Position numbers and translations under genes: made by a program
DNA from: Candidatus Fermentithermobacillaceae bacterium
GTDB taxonomy: Bacteria; Bacillota; Sulfobacillia; Fermentithermobacillales; Fermentithermobacillaceae
DNA: 55,929 nucleotides
Direction of reading: 5' to 3'
Assembly (NCBI GenBank): GCA_012512325.1
Contig: JAAZEL010000026.1
Span: 1-55,929 of the forward strand
Part shown: positions 7,513-16,271 of the stretch, in pieces
Layout of the letters: each line of letters begins with the position of its first letter
How positions within the stretch are numbered: the first letter of the stretch is position 1
The notes under the pieces: model-generated
The model's database searches: none
Seen by the model: only the letters and a program-made list of their open reading frames with translations
What the model was told of the DNA's origin: nothing

Positions 7513-8591
7513 GTACTGGCATACCTATATTTTCACTCTTGCTTAGGATTGTACTGTTGATCATATCCGTATTGGCAGTCGGGTTTTTCGCAGGCGCGGA
7601 AACCGCTTTCCTGGCTATGGACAAATGGGTTATCAGCACTCTTGCCGGCGAAGGTGACAAGAGGGCCCGGATGCTCCAGAGCCTCAAAGATAATTCCGAA
7701 AACACGGTTTCCGCCGTCCTGGTAGGGACCAACGTGTTCACGGTGCTGGTTTCAGTCAGTGCGCTGTCCATAGCTTACGCCTTGGGCTTCAACAAGCCCA
7801 TCCACGTGACGCTGGTCTCGCTGCTTGCCACCGCCGTGGTGTTCGTATTTTCAGAGCTTATTCCCAAGACCTACTCGGCCAACGCGCCCACGGAAGCAGC
7901 GCTTTCCGTGTCCGTACCCCTTGGGATTGCGGTGAAAGTCTTGAGTCCCGTGGCATATTTGGTGGGGGCGGCTCCGGCGTTTCTCGTCTCGGTGTTTACC
8001 CGTGGCAGCGCCTCGGCCGCAGAGGAACCCAAATCAGAGGTCATGGCCATATTCGAAATCGCCGAAGAAGATGGGTATGTGACACCCGAGGACAAGGATG
8101 TCATCGACAGCGTGTTCAACTCGGGGAGCAAGACGGTGGCCGAGATCATGCAGCCGTGGGACAAGGTGGTCGCCTATGAACCCAGTGTTACCTTATGGCA
8201 GGCTGTGGACTTGTTCGATTCACATCGGTACAGCAGGGTGCCGGTGGTCGCCCCGGGAAGGGAAGTGCTTGGTGTCGTATACATTAAAGACGTGGTGCGT
8301 GAAGTAGTGTCCGACCCTGAAAACGCTGCATTGCCCATCACCCATGTGATGCGCCCGCCTTATCAGGTGACGGCAGGAGAAAACATCCTGTCTGCGTTCA
8401 CCAAGCTGAAGCGGATGAAGGTCCACTTGGCTGTTGTAGCCCAGGGGAGAAAACCCGTGGGTATAGTGACCATGGAAGACTTGCTCAAGGAGCTTGTGGG
8501 TGACATTCCCGATGAAGTTCGCCTCGATGGTACGGCCGGCCCTATAACGGGTTATCCTCAGTCGGGAGTAACCCTGAGCGGCACGGATTAA
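7509..8591 (+). CDS. CNNM/CBS-domain membrane protein, second copy
   Basis: The 360-residue protein has the same layout as its upstream neighbour: CNNM membrane domain (VGFFAGAETAFLAMDKWV, FSELIPKTYSANAP), then two CBS domains (MQPWDKVVAYEP, YSRVPVVAPGREVLGVVYIKD, HVMRPPYQVTAGENI, GIVTMEDLLKELVGDI). It stops about 25 residues after the second CBS, so it lacks the CorC_HlyC domain of the first copy. ATGA start/stop overlap shows translational coupling. A membrane transport or regulatory role like that of the partner is inferred. The absence of the C-terminal domain hints at division of labour within a pair. Confidence 0.88.
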   Translation: MSTGIPIFSLLLRIVLLIISVLAVGFFAGAETAFLAMDKWVISTLAGEGDKRARMLQSLKDNSENTVSAVLVGTNVFTVLVSVSALSIAYALGFNKPIHVTLVSLLATAVVFVFSELIPKTYSANAPTEAALSVSVPLGIAVKVLSPVAYLVGAAPAFLVSVFTRGSASAAEEPKSEVMAIFEIAEEDGYVTPEDKDVIDSVFNSGSKTVAEIMQPWDKVVAYEPSVTLWQAVDLFDSHRYSRVPVVAPGREVLGVVYIKDVVREVVSDPENAALPITHVMRPPYQVTAGENILSAFTKLKRMKVHLAVVAQGRKPVGIVTMEDLLKELVGDIPDEVRLDGTAGPITGYPQSGVTLSGTD

Positions 8592-8616
8592 CCGGCATAC
8601 AACCGGCGCAGGATAC

Positions 8617-8670
8617 AGCTTTCCGGAAGGCCGGGCTTAGACCGCAAGGCCTACCGGAGAGCTGTTTGTT
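8617..8670 (+). terminator. Rho-independent-type terminator
   Basis: AGCTTTCCGG (8617-8626) pairs with CCGGAGAGCT (8654-8663), and GGCC/GGCC extends the stem inside. GTTTGTT follows. It ends the CNNM gene pair. Confidence 0.7.
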
Positions 8671-8848
8671 CTCTTGGCCCTCAGGCAGCCGGAGATCCTT
8701 CAGGTCATCCGGGACTTTCCGCAGGGTCTATGATAGAATCATAAGGATGTCTTGGGACAAGTTTTGAAGGATCTTGAGACAAGCCAAAGCCCTCTTCAAA
8801 ATTCTGTTCCTCTTTTCACTAAATGTCGTTAAGTTTCACTAAACATTG

Positions 8849-8877
8849 TTGCTTTTTGGTTTGGGGCGTGTTATAGT
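8849..8877 (+). promoter_or_regulatory. Sigma-A-type promoter of hydrogenase operon
   Basis: TTGCTT (8849-8854) and TATAGT (8872-8877) are 17 bp apart. The likely start of transcription near 8884 lies just before the Rex operator. Confidence 0.65.
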
Positions 8878-8888
8878 TTTCTGGGGAC

Positions 8889-8906
8889 TTGTGAACACAT
8901 TCACAA
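8889..8906 (+). promoter_or_regulatory. Rex operator (NADH/NAD+ sensor site)
   Basis: TTGTGAACACATTCACAA is an 18-bp palindrome matching the Rex consensus TTGTGAANNNNTTCACAA at every defined position. It lies immediately downstream of the -10 box, where bound Rex would block RNA polymerase. Rex leaves DNA when NADH is high, so the operon should be induced under reducing conditions. No rex gene is in the window. Confidence 0.9.
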
Positions 8907-8973
8907 AGCCGGAACTCATTGTAGCAAGGTCCATAGCAAGAGACAAAGACAGGAGAGAAAGGAGGATTCGCCC

Positions 8974-10824
8974 ATGAGCAGACTTACTGTGTACACACCG
9001 GACGATGCCGAGATAGTTATGGAACGGATGGTCCATGAGATGGAGCGACGTTTAGCCGCCGCTCCTCAGGGTACATGTCCGGTAGACATGGCTTCGGTGT
9101 TTCTGAGGCTGTGTCATGCACAAACGTGCGGGAAGTGTGTTCCGTGCAGGGTAGGTCTTGGCAGGCTAGGCGATCTTTTGGACGACATTTTGGAAGGCAG
9201 GGGCGACGACCAAACCATTGAGCTTCTGAAAGAAGTGTCTGAATCCATAGTGGATACAGCTGACTGTGTTATCGGTTCTGATGCCGCGGCTATGGTCCTA
9301 AGGTCAGTCAGGGAGTTTGAGCCTGATTACATTTCCCACATCGAAGAAGGGCATTGTCTTGGTACCTTTGCTGCACCTGTACCGTGTGTGGCAGGTTGTC
9401 CAGCAGGTGTTAACGTTCCCGGATACATCGCGTTGATCAGGGCAGGCAGGCCTCAGGATGCCGTGAAGGTCATCAGAAGGGACAACCCGTTCCCCTCAGC
9501 ATGCGCCCTGGTCTGCGAACATCCATGCGAATCCCACTGCCGCCGCTCGATGTTGGATGACGCCATCAACATCCGTGGGCTTAAGAGATATGCGGTTGAA
9601 GCTGCAGGTGACGTACCGGTAGCTGAGCCATTACCCCTTACAGGCAAGAAGGTGGCTATCATCGGAGGAGGCCCGTCGGGGCTGACAGCCGCCTACTACC
9701 TTGCATTGATGGGTCACGATGTAACCATATTTGAGAAACAGCCGAAACTTGGCGGCATGCTCAGATACGGAATTCCCGAGTACAGGCTTCCCAAGAAGCT
9801 ATTGGACAGGGAGATCGAGACAATCCTCAACCTAGGGGTAACCGTCCACACCAATTTCGAGGTGGGCCGCGACGGTACCTTGGAGAGCTTGAAGAAGAAG
9901 TACGACGCAATCTACATCGCCATCGGTGCACATGGAGACAGAAAACTGGGTATCCCGGGCGAAGAAGCGGAAGGAGTAGTGCCGGCCGTCAAGATGCTTC
10001 GGGATATTGCCCTGGGTGAGCCCATCGACCTCAAGGGTAAGAAAGTCGTAGTTGTGGGCGGTGGCAACGTGGCAATGGACGCAGCCAGAAGCTCTATAAG
10101 GTTGGGAGCTCAGAAGGTGACAGTGGCATATAGGCGCAGGATGCAAGACATGACTGCGTTGCGCGAGGAGATTGAAGGGGCTCTGGCCGAAGGAGCGGAC
10201 ATTCTCGAACTTACGGCGCCGGCCAAGGTCGAAACCGATGGCAACGGCAAGGTGGCCGCTCTCTGGGTCCAGCAAATGACGGTTGGGGCCATTGATTCGT
10301 CAGGCAGGCCCAAGCCGGTACCCACGGGCAACCCGGATGTAAGGATTCCCTGTGACGTGATAATAGTTGCAATAGGCCAGGCCATCGAGTCGGAGTTCCT
10401 CGCAGAAGACGGCATCCCGCTCTCAAGGGACAGGGTATCTGCTTTCGAAGACCTGTCCATCAATGGCCATCCTGGGATCTTCTCAGGCGGGGACTGTGTC
10501 ACCGGCCCGGAAAGCGCAATCATGGCAATAGGAGCAGGCAAGGTAGCTGCGTACAATATAGACATGTATCTGGGCGGACGGGGACGTATACCTGAAGACG
10601 GCATTGAGATTCCATCGGCAATTCCCGGAGACCTGTCGCCCCAAGGCAGGGTCAATCTCAGGGAAAGGTCCGCTTCAGAGAGAATCCACGACTGGGCGCA
10701 GATCGAACTCAACATGGATTTCAAGGAAGCGCTTCATGAGTCCAGGCGCTGCTTGCGGTGTGACCACTATGGATCTGGTTCCATGGAAGGAGGTAGGGTT
10801 GCGAGATGGTCAAGCTCACGATAG
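8974..10824 (+). CDS. NuoF-type Fe-S / GltD-like FAD-NAD(P) oxidoreductase, hydrogenase partner
   Basis: This 616-residue protein has three parts. Residues 40-115 are the C-terminal 4Fe-4S domain of NuoF-type subunits (CGKCVPCRVG with Cys52, 55, 58, and Cys98 in TADCVIGSDAA). Residues 130-210 are the Fer4_20 domain found in GltD (PCVAGCPAGVNVPGYI, ACALVCEHPCESHCRR). From about residue 225 there is a two-dinucleotide-fold oxidoreductase: FAD site VAIIGGGPSGLTAAYYL, then NAD(P) site VVVVGGGNVAMDAARS, and FSGGDCVTGPES. It lacks the FMN domain of NuoF. It ends 19 nt inside the [FeFe]-hydrogenase gene, so it is probably the electron-input subunit, passing electrons between NAD(P)H and the hydrogenase, perhaps with ferredoxin. 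The cofactor (NADH or NADPH) cannot be told. Start ATG follows GAAAGGAGG. Rex control is indicated. Confidence 0.88.
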   Translation: MSRLTVYTPDDAEIVMERMVHEMERRLAAAPQGTCPVDMASVFLRLCHAQTCGKCVPCRVGLGRLGDLLDDILEGRGDDQTIELLKEVSESIVDTADCVIGSDAAAMVLRSVREFEPDYISHIEEGHCLGTFAAPVPCVAGCPAGVNVPGYIALIRAGRPQDAVKVIRRDNPFPSACALVCEHPCESHCRRSMLDDAINIRGLKRYAVEAAGDVPVAEPLPLTGKKVAIIGGGPSGLTAAYYLALMGHDVTIFEKQPKLGGMLRYGIPEYRLPKKLLDREIETILNLGVTVHTNFEVGRDGTLESLKKKYDAIYIAIGAHGDRKLGIPGEEAEGVVPAVKMLRDIALGEPIDLKGKKVVVVGGGNVAMDAARSSIRLGAQKVTVAYRRRMQDMTALREEIEGALAEGADILELTAPAKVETDGNGKVAALWVQQMTVGAIDSSGRPKPVPTGNPDVRIPCDVIIVAIGQAIESEFLAEDGIPLSRDRVSAFEDLSINGHPGIFSGGDCVTGPESAIMAIGAGKVAAYNIDMYLGGRGRIPEDGIEIPSAIPGDLSPQGRVNLRERSASERIHDWAQIELNMDFKEALHESRRCLRCDHYGSGSMEGGRVARWSSSR

Positions 10825-12596
10825 ACAACAAGGTTGTAGAAGTGCCTGAGGGCACGACGATTCTCGAAGCTGCCCGGAAGGCGCAGCTCAGGATACCGAC
10901 CCTATGTTATCTCGAGTGCATCAACGAAATAGGGGCATGCAGAGTCTGCGTTGTGGAACTCAAAGGATCCCAGAAGTTAGCAACTGCATGCAACACGGCT
11001 GTACAAGAAGGAATGGAAGTCCTCACTGCAAGCACCAGGGTACGGCATGCCAGGAGAATGGCTGTTGAACTCATGCTGACCCAGCATGACAGCAATTGCC
11101 CTACTTGTCCGAGGAACGGCAACTGCAAGCTGCAGAACCTTGCCCGTGACCTGGGCGTGCGTGATGTGCGGCTCAACAAGGAAATTCCTATCCAGAGAAA
11201 AGACGCGAGCACTCCTTCCATAGTCAGGGATCCTAAGAAATGTGTCATGTGCTACAGATGCGTAAGCTTGTGCGACAAGGTTCAGTCGCTTGCCATATGG
11301 AGGATCTCAGGTACGGGGGCCAGGACCCTTATTGAACCCGCCTACGGGACCAAGTTGGGTGAATCCGATTGCGCCCTTTGCGGCCAGTGCGTCATCCATT
11401 GTCCGGTAGGCGCCCTAACTGAGAAGGGCGACACTGACAGGGCATGGGAATTGCTCGCAGACCCTGACAAGATAACCGTGGTCCAGGTTGCGCCTGCAGT
11501 CCGCGCGTCGTGGGGAGAACCCCTGGACACACCGGCGGAGGTTGCAACGCCCGGCCGTCTGGTTGCCACCCTGAAACACCTGGGTTTTGACTACGTGTTC
11601 GATACCTCGTTCACCGCCGACCTGACGATCATGGAAGAAGGGACCGAGCTCCTTGAAAGGCTTGGGTTGAAAGAAGGCAGCCATAAGCCAGGGCCGTTGC
11701 CCTTGCTCACATCGTGCTGCCCCGGATGGATAAGATTCGTCAAGACCCAGTATCCCGAACTCTTGCCCAACGTATCAAGCGCGAAGTCGCCGCAGCAGAT
11801 GTTCGGTGCGGTGGCGAAGACCTACTACGCACAGCTGTTGGATGTTCCCGCCGACAAGATCGCGGTGATCTCCATCATGCCGTGCACCGCAAAGAAGTAT
11901 GAAGCAGGGCTCTCTGCAATGAACCAAGCGGGAAGCGGGCAGGATGTGGATCTGGTTCTCACCACCAGGGAAATGTGCGCCATGATTAAGGAGGAAGGCG
12001 TACAGGCCCAGGTACTGCCTGAAGAAGAGTGGGATACTCCCCTTGGGGTATCCTCAGGTGCCGGAGTCATCTTCGGTGCAACAGGCGGCGTAATGGAGGC
12101 TGCTCTCCGGACCGCGTATGCCCTGGTGACCGGGAAGAACCCCGAACCCGATGCATTCACCGAGGTCAGAGGGCTTGAAGGATGGAAAGAAGGCAAGTTC
12201 GTGCTGCCTGGCAAGACTCTAAGGGTTGCGGTAGCGCACGGACTAGGCAATGCACGCAAGCTGATTGAAGCTATCAAACAGGGCCAGGTTGAGTACGACT
12301 TTGTCGAAATCATGGCCTGTCCCGGAGGTTGTGCCGGCGGCGGAGGCCAGCCCATCTCAGTAGACGATGAAGACAGGGCAGGCCAACGCTCCCAGGTGCT
12401 GTACGCACTGGATGACAAAGCTGAGATAAGGTTCTCGCACGAAAACCCGGCGATCAAGGACATATACGAAAACTTCTTGGGTGAACCGGGATCTGAACTA
12501 GCACACAAACTACTTCACACAGACCAGAGCACCTGGGAGATGGGTTCACGTGGAGCTCGTAAGCGGAGGATGTTCCAGGCTGCCGGCAGCGATTGA
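10806..12596 (+). CDS. [FeFe]-hydrogenase, group A
   Basis: This 596-residue enzyme interconverts protons plus electrons and H2. From the N-terminus it has a plant-type 2Fe-2S domain (CINEIGACRVCVVEL), a His-Cys 4Fe-4S site (HDSNCPTCPRNGNC), and two 4Fe-4S clusters (CVMCYRCVSLC, CALCGQCVIHCPVGA). The H-cluster domain has all three signatures: TSCCPGW (from residue 302), MPCTAKKYE (358) and MACPGGCAGGGGQP (503), so Cys305, 360, 505 and 509 can hold the active site. It ends with a small-subunit-like helix region and a basic tail. Start ATG at 10806 has GGAGGTAGGG upstream and overlaps the oxidoreductase gene by 19 nt. Absence of a NuoE-type gene distinguishes it from classic HydABC bifurcating complexes. 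It probably disposes of fermentation electrons as H2. Confidence 0.96.
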   Translation: MVKLTIDNKVVEVPEGTTILEAARKAQLRIPTLCYLECINEIGACRVCVVELKGSQKLATACNTAVQEGMEVLTASTRVRHARRMAVELMLTQHDSNCPTCPRNGNCKLQNLARDLGVRDVRLNKEIPIQRKDASTPSIVRDPKKCVMCYRCVSLCDKVQSLAIWRISGTGARTLIEPAYGTKLGESDCALCGQCVIHCPVGALTEKGDTDRAWELLADPDKITVVQVAPAVRASWGEPLDTPAEVATPGRLVATLKHLGFDYVFDTSFTADLTIMEEGTELLERLGLKEGSHKPGPLPLLTSCCPGWIRFVKTQYPELLPNVSSAKSPQQMFGAVAKTYYAQLLDVPADKIAVISIMPCTAKKYEAGLSAMNQAGSGQDVDLVLTTREMCAMIKEEGVQAQVLPEEEWDTPLGVSSGAGVIFGATGGVMEAALRTAYALVTGKNPEPDAFTEVRGLEGWKEGKFVLPGKTLRVAVAHGLGNARKLIEAIKQGQVEYDFVEIMACPGGCAGGGGQPISVDDEDRAGQRSQVLYALDDKAEIRFSHENPAIKDIYENFLGEPGSELAHKLLHTDQSTWEMGSRGARKRRMFQAAGSD

Positions 12597-12625
12597 GCGG
12601 CCTGGCAAGGGACAGGTGCATGGAT

Positions 12626-12658
12626 GCCTGGCCTGAGTCATATCGGCTCAGGCCAGGC
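12626..12658 (+). terminator. Perfect 12-bp hairpin after hydrogenase operon
   Basis: GCCTGGCCTGAG (12626-12637) and CTCAGGCCAGGC (12647-12658) pair perfectly around a 9-base loop. No U tract follows, so it may protect the mRNA 3' end while the hairpin at 12695 terminates. Confidence 0.55.
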
Positions 12659-12694
12659 TCTGAACAGAGAAGGTTAGCGATAGCCTGCCATAGC

Positions 12695-12730
12695 GAAAGT
12701 TCCGGATGGCCACCGGAACTTTCTCCTTTA
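12695..12730 (+). terminator. Rho-independent-type terminator
   Basis: GAAAGTTCCGG (12695-12705) pairs perfectly with CCGGAACTTTC (12713-12723) around a 7-base loop, followed by TCCTTTA. It lies in the 379-bp gap between the hydrogenase and the GTPase gene. The rest of that gap shows no gene; GGAGGTGG at 12961-12968 is the next ribosome-binding site. Confidence 0.75.
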
Positions 12731-12975
12731 TGAGCGCCTTTATGAGCGGGGCATATGCTTCACAGAAGGAGATGGCCCTTGCTGCCCACCACAAAGGGAA
12801 GACTTCCGTGGTTGAGTCAGACATATGCTTTACCGGTTAATGGCTTTAGATGTTATAGTTAGAATAAGCAGCGACGCCGGAGCGCCGTTGGATTGTCAAC
12901 GCGGGCTGACTCAGGCGACGGTTGGACCCAAGGGGTAGCTTTAGGATGGCAGCTTGATTCTGGAGGTGGCGGTAA

Positions 12976-14007
12976 ATGGAAGTCGGAATAGTGGGAAGCC
13001 CCCATTCAGGCAAGACCACCTTGTTCAGGCTGTTGACCGGGATGGCCGGCTCAAAGCCCGGGGGTAGCACAGCTAGCGTGGGCTTCATGGAAGTACCCGA
13101 TGAGCGCTTGCGTATCCTGGGCGAGACATACAAGGTCAGGAAAATTATCCATGCAAGGATGGGTGTGGCAGACATCCAACCCCATAAAGGGCAGGAATTG
13201 CTTAACGCCGTTCGCAATCTCGACGCCCTGGTGGTTGTCCTGGGTTGCTTCATGGAAGAGCCGGGCGTCCGGGATTCCCTGGATTTTCTGGACAACATGG
13301 ATGCAGAGTTTTACATTGCGGATCTGGCTTCAGTGGAAGGCAGGCTCACCAGGCTTAAGACCAACAAGGCCAAGCCCGTGAACCAGATGGAAATCCCGTT
13401 TCTGGAGAAATGCAAGCAGGCGCTTGAGGACGAAGTGCCCCTGAGGAATGTCCGGTTTTCCCCGTGGGAGCAGGATTTTGTATCCAACTTCGCGTTTTAC
13501 AGCAGCAAACCGTTGATACTGGCACCCAATATCGGTGAGGAACACCTTGATGCCCCAAGCTACCCCGGAATGGATGAAATCCACAAGACAGCCCAGGAGC
13601 GGGGCTACAAGGTGGTGCCCTTTTCCGGCCTGGTGGAAGAGGAGATAGAATCCCTGGACCGGCAGAGCAGGGAGGAGTTCCTTAAGGCCTACGGGTTAAG
13701 CCAGCCCGGGACTGCCAGGATTGCACAAGCCGCCTACGATGCCTTGGGGCTGATATCGTTTTTCACAAGGAACCCGGAGGAAGTGAGGGCGTGGACCATA
13801 AGGCGGGGCACCGCGGTCAGGCAAGCCGCGGGGAAGATCCACAGCGACATGGAGCGGGGGTTTATAAGAGCGGAAGTGGTATCCTTTGAGGATTTCCAAC
13901 GACTGGGTTCCATAAAGGCGTGCAGAGACAAGGGCCTTGTGAGGCTGGAAGGAAAGGACTACTTGGTGGAGGACGGCGACATAATCCACGTAAGGTTTAA
14001 CGTGTGA
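12976..14007 (+). CDS. YchF/Obg-like GTPase family protein
   Basis: The 343-residue protein starts with a P-loop VGSPHSGKTTLF (Gly7-Thr14) and ends with the TGS-like DUF933 domain characteristic of YchF: ISFFTRNPEEVRAWTIRRGT, IHSDMERGFIRAEVV and YLVEDGDIIHVRFNV. YchF proteins bind ATP or GTP and associate with ribosomes. It is a little shorter than typical YchF (about 363), and the canonical DxxGL switch-II motif is replaced by ADIQPHKGQE, so its nucleotide cycle may differ. NKAK at about residue 133 takes the place of the specificity motif. Start ATG has GGAGGTGG 7 bases upstream. It is followed within about 60 bp by a metallo-hydrolase gene on the same strand. Confidence 0.85.
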   Translation: MEVGIVGSPHSGKTTLFRLLTGMAGSKPGGSTASVGFMEVPDERLRILGETYKVRKIIHARMGVADIQPHKGQELLNAVRNLDALVVVLGCFMEEPGVRDSLDFLDNMDAEFYIADLASVEGRLTRLKTNKAKPVNQMEIPFLEKCKQALEDEVPLRNVRFSPWEQDFVSNFAFYSSKPLILAPNIGEEHLDAPSYPGMDEIHKTAQERGYKVVPFSGLVEEEIESLDRQSREEFLKAYGLSQPGTARIAQAAYDALGLISFFTRNPEEVRAWTIRRGTAVRQAAGKIHSDMERGFIRAEVVSFEDFQRLGSIKACRDKGLVRLEGKDYLVEDGDIIHVRFNV

Positions 14008-14068
14008 TTTGAGGCGAAGATGTGAGCCCAAGCAAAGATATGATGCAAAGCAGAGATTGGTGGTCTTA

Positions 14069-14860
14069 ATGCGCATATTTTCTTTGTCCAGCTCGAGCAC
14101 TTACGGCAATGCTTATGTATTATGGGAAGATTCCAAGAGGCCGCTGCTGATAGACTGCGGGCTTTCTATGAGGCGCCTTGTGAACGCTTTGGCTGACATA
14201 GATCTGGCCCCTCAGGATATCGCGGCCGTGTTCATAACCCACGAGCATTCCGACCACATCAAGGCCATGTGCCTTAAGACCCCTTTCCCCCAGAAGTTCA
14301 AGGTGCCCGTGTTTGCATCTCCAGGGTTTTGGGAATGGTTCCGGGCGCGCCACGGTAGCTGCATAGACCCTTCGCTGGTTCACTGTATAGAACACAACGG
14401 GCGGGTGAACATCGCGGGCTACACCGTCCACGGATTCAGAAAGCCCCACGATGCCCGGGAGCCGATGGGCTACAGGGTGGACGGGACGTCATCCAGCGCC
14501 GGTTTCGTCATGGACCTTGGACATGTCCCCTCCTCTATAGACCAACTCCTCAGAGGGATAGAGTATCTGGTGTTCGAGGCTAACCACGACGTGGAAATGG
14601 AAATCAACTCAGGCCGTCCGTGGTCACTCATACGGCGGGTCATGGGTAAGCTGGGCCACCTTTCCAATGATGAGGCCGCTGATGCGCTGAGCAGGTTAGT
14701 TACGCCCTCCACCAAGCAGGTAATCCTTACCCACCTCAGCATAGATTGCAATTGTCCGGAAACAGCCTTGAAAGTGGTCAGCGACAAGCTGGAGGCCTGC
14801 GGTCATAAGCCGGGTATAAGGGTAGCTCCCCCACGGGGTGTATCGGCATTTGGCCCATGA
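14069..14860 (+). CDS. Metallo-beta-lactamase-fold hydrolase (YycJ/WalJ-like)
   Basis: This 263-residue protein has the MBL motif THEHSDH (His58, His60, Asp62, His63), an N-terminal LSSSSTYGNAYVL strand, GFVMDLGHV (further metal ligands), EANHDVEM, and ILTHLS with a late histidine. This pattern fits the YycJ/WalJ subgroup, which may act as a nuclease-type phosphodiesterase. The ATG at 14069 is preferred because homologues begin with the MRIFSLSSSS strand; an in-frame TTG at 14009 would add 20 basic residues with no similarity. It is probably co-transcribed with the GTPase gene. WalJ normally sits beside walRK, which is not the case here. Confidence 0.85.
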   Translation: MRIFSLSSSSTYGNAYVLWEDSKRPLLIDCGLSMRRLVNALADIDLAPQDIAAVFITHEHSDHIKAMCLKTPFPQKFKVPVFASPGFWEWFRARHGSCIDPSLVHCIEHNGRVNIAGYTVHGFRKPHDAREPMGYRVDGTSSSAGFVMDLGHVPSSIDQLLRGIEYLVFEANHDVEMEINSGRPWSLIRRVMGKLGHLSNDEAADALSRLVTPSTKQVILTHLSIDCNCPETALKVVSDKLEACGHKPGIRVAPPRGVSAFGP

Positions 14861-14917
14861 GTTGCCGCAAAAGGTTTCGGCATCACGCCGGATGGTTTTC
14901 GTCCTGACCGCTTGCGC

Positions 14918-16270
14918 CTAGGCGTCGCGCCCTACGATTTCTACGTTGGCTTCCGCCACGTCCACCAGGGACCCGCCATCCAGGCGGACCCTGACCGCTT
15001 CCATGAGCCCTTCAGACTCCAGGGGTATTCTCCCTGGCATCACTTGTTCCACCAAACCCCAGAGGCCCAGGTAAGGCTGCCTTACGCATCTTACCCTGTC
15101 CCCCGGCTGAACCCGGTCCCTCAGGGAAGGTATGGCCTTTCGCGATTCGGCTCCGGTTTCGGTGATCTCATACCCGGGCACTGTCCCGTCTGGAACCCGG
15201 CCTACAAAGATCCAAGGACGGAGCGTTTCTCCTGACAACCTGGTAGTGCCGTCCATTGAAGCCAGGGCGCCGTGGTTTTGGATTAGAGCTTCCCAGGTCC
15301 GGTGGTTCATGGCCATGAATCCCGCGCCTTCGGTCATTATCGTAGCGAAACCGGTGAGCCTGGCCAAGTCTTTCTGGTTGAGGCCCCCGGCGATGATGCC
15401 CCTGGCACCCAAGTGGAAGGCCTTTTCCATGGCTTCGTAGGTGGCTCCTGCTCCCGCCACGATTATCCTGCCGTCAACTTCAGGGCCAATCTGCGAGCTT
15501 TCCAAGACGTCACCGGGACCCTTTGTCATCACCCATAAGATGCCATGGCATTCCGCCCCTGCGCCAAACACTCCTTCGATGTAGCAGCCAAGGCTTTCAA
15601 TCACCGCGCCGTAGTTGGGGATGATCTCAACTACCCTGCCGGGCACATGGGCCGTGACTTTCAAGGTTTCCATGGGCCTCACTATGGAAACGTTGCCCAG
15701 CAGGGGGCAAATTCTTGCAACGATACCGCTGATAGGCGCGTAGACAGCGCTGAAAGTGCCCGGTTCAAGGTAGCCTGCGATGATCTGGCCTTCCTTTACA
15801 TATTGGCCCTCCCTGACTGTAACATGGGTTCTGATCCACTTCGGGTTGGACTTGAGGATGGAGCTTACGGGGACAACGCACATGGGCTCCATTGAGTCTG
15901 CATCTTCACTGATAAGGATTCTAGCGTCCAGCTTGGATACATACTGGATGACCCCATCGCACGGCGAAGGTAACTCCTTGTACCCTGTACCTCCGGCTGG
16001 CATACGGGCTAATGGCTCGCCGGCCTTCACGCGCTCTCCCGCCTTCTTGAGCACTATGGACTCTACGGTGTCAGGTTGTATAGGCATTTTGAACTCGGCC
16101 CTCAGGTCCACCACCCTGGGGCTTTCCCGGAGGTAGTCGGTCTTGGCGATGATCGCCGTAGGCCCCACTGTGTCTCCTTTCTTCACCAGCACCTTGCCGG
16201 GGGAAGGGAGGGTCCGGGGCTTGAGCAACCTGGCGTTGTGCCTTACCACTATTTCAGAAAACACTGCCAT
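14918..16270 (-). CDS. Lipoyl-like / KOW-like domain protein of the MutL-FtsX operon, function unknown
   Basis: This 450-residue protein has several barrel-sandwich (biotinyl/lipoyl-like) segments: PGKVLVKKGDTV near residue 20, GERVKAGEPLARM near 80, and VREGQYVKEGQIIAGYL near 155 followed by SAVYAPISGIVARI. None carries a clear biotinyl MKM lysine. A middle section (VAGAGATYEAMEKAFHLGARGIIAGGL, near 280) looks like an alpha/beta fold. The end has a KOW-like VQPGDRVRCVRQPYLGLWGLVE. No signal peptide is seen. ATG at 16270 lies one base after the MutL-like stop, with GAAGGAG 9 bases upstream; an in-frame start at 16351 would sit inside the previous gene and is unlikely. The neighbouring MutL-like protein is its probable partner. 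I do not recognise a defined function. Confidence 0.8.
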   Translation of the reverse strand: MAVFSEIVVRHNARLLKPRTLPSPGKVLVKKGDTVGPTAIIAKTDYLRESPRVVDLRAEFKMPIQPDTVESIVLKKAGERVKAGEPLARMPAGGTGYKELPSPCDGVIQYVSKLDARILISEDADSMEPMCVVPVSSILKSNPKWIRTHVTVREGQYVKEGQIIAGYLEPGTFSAVYAPISGIVARICPLLGNVSIVRPMETLKVTAHVPGRVVEIIPNYGAVIESLGCYIEGVFGAGAECHGILWVMTKGPGDVLESSQIGPEVDGRIIVAGAGATYEAMEKAFHLGARGIIAGGLNQKDLARLTGFATIMTEGAGFMAMNHRTWEALIQNHGALASMDGTTRLSGETLRPWIFVGRVPDGTVPGYEITETGAESRKAIPSLRDRVQPGDRVRCVRQPYLGLWGLVEQVMPGRIPLESEGLMEAVRVRLDGGSLVDVAEANVEIVGRDA

Positions 16271-16271
16271 A

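Larger units (their letters stand above)
8592..8973. other. Intergenic region: terminator, promoter and Rex operator
   Basis: The 382-bp gap holds the terminator of the CNNM pair (8617-8663), the hydrogenase promoter (8849-8877) and a Rex site (8889-8906), each listed separately. Just before the promoter, TTTCACTAAA occurs twice, 21 bp apart (near 8814 and 8834). This could be a second regulator site. The ribosome-binding site GAAAGGAGG precedes the ATG at 8974. Confidence 0.6.
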
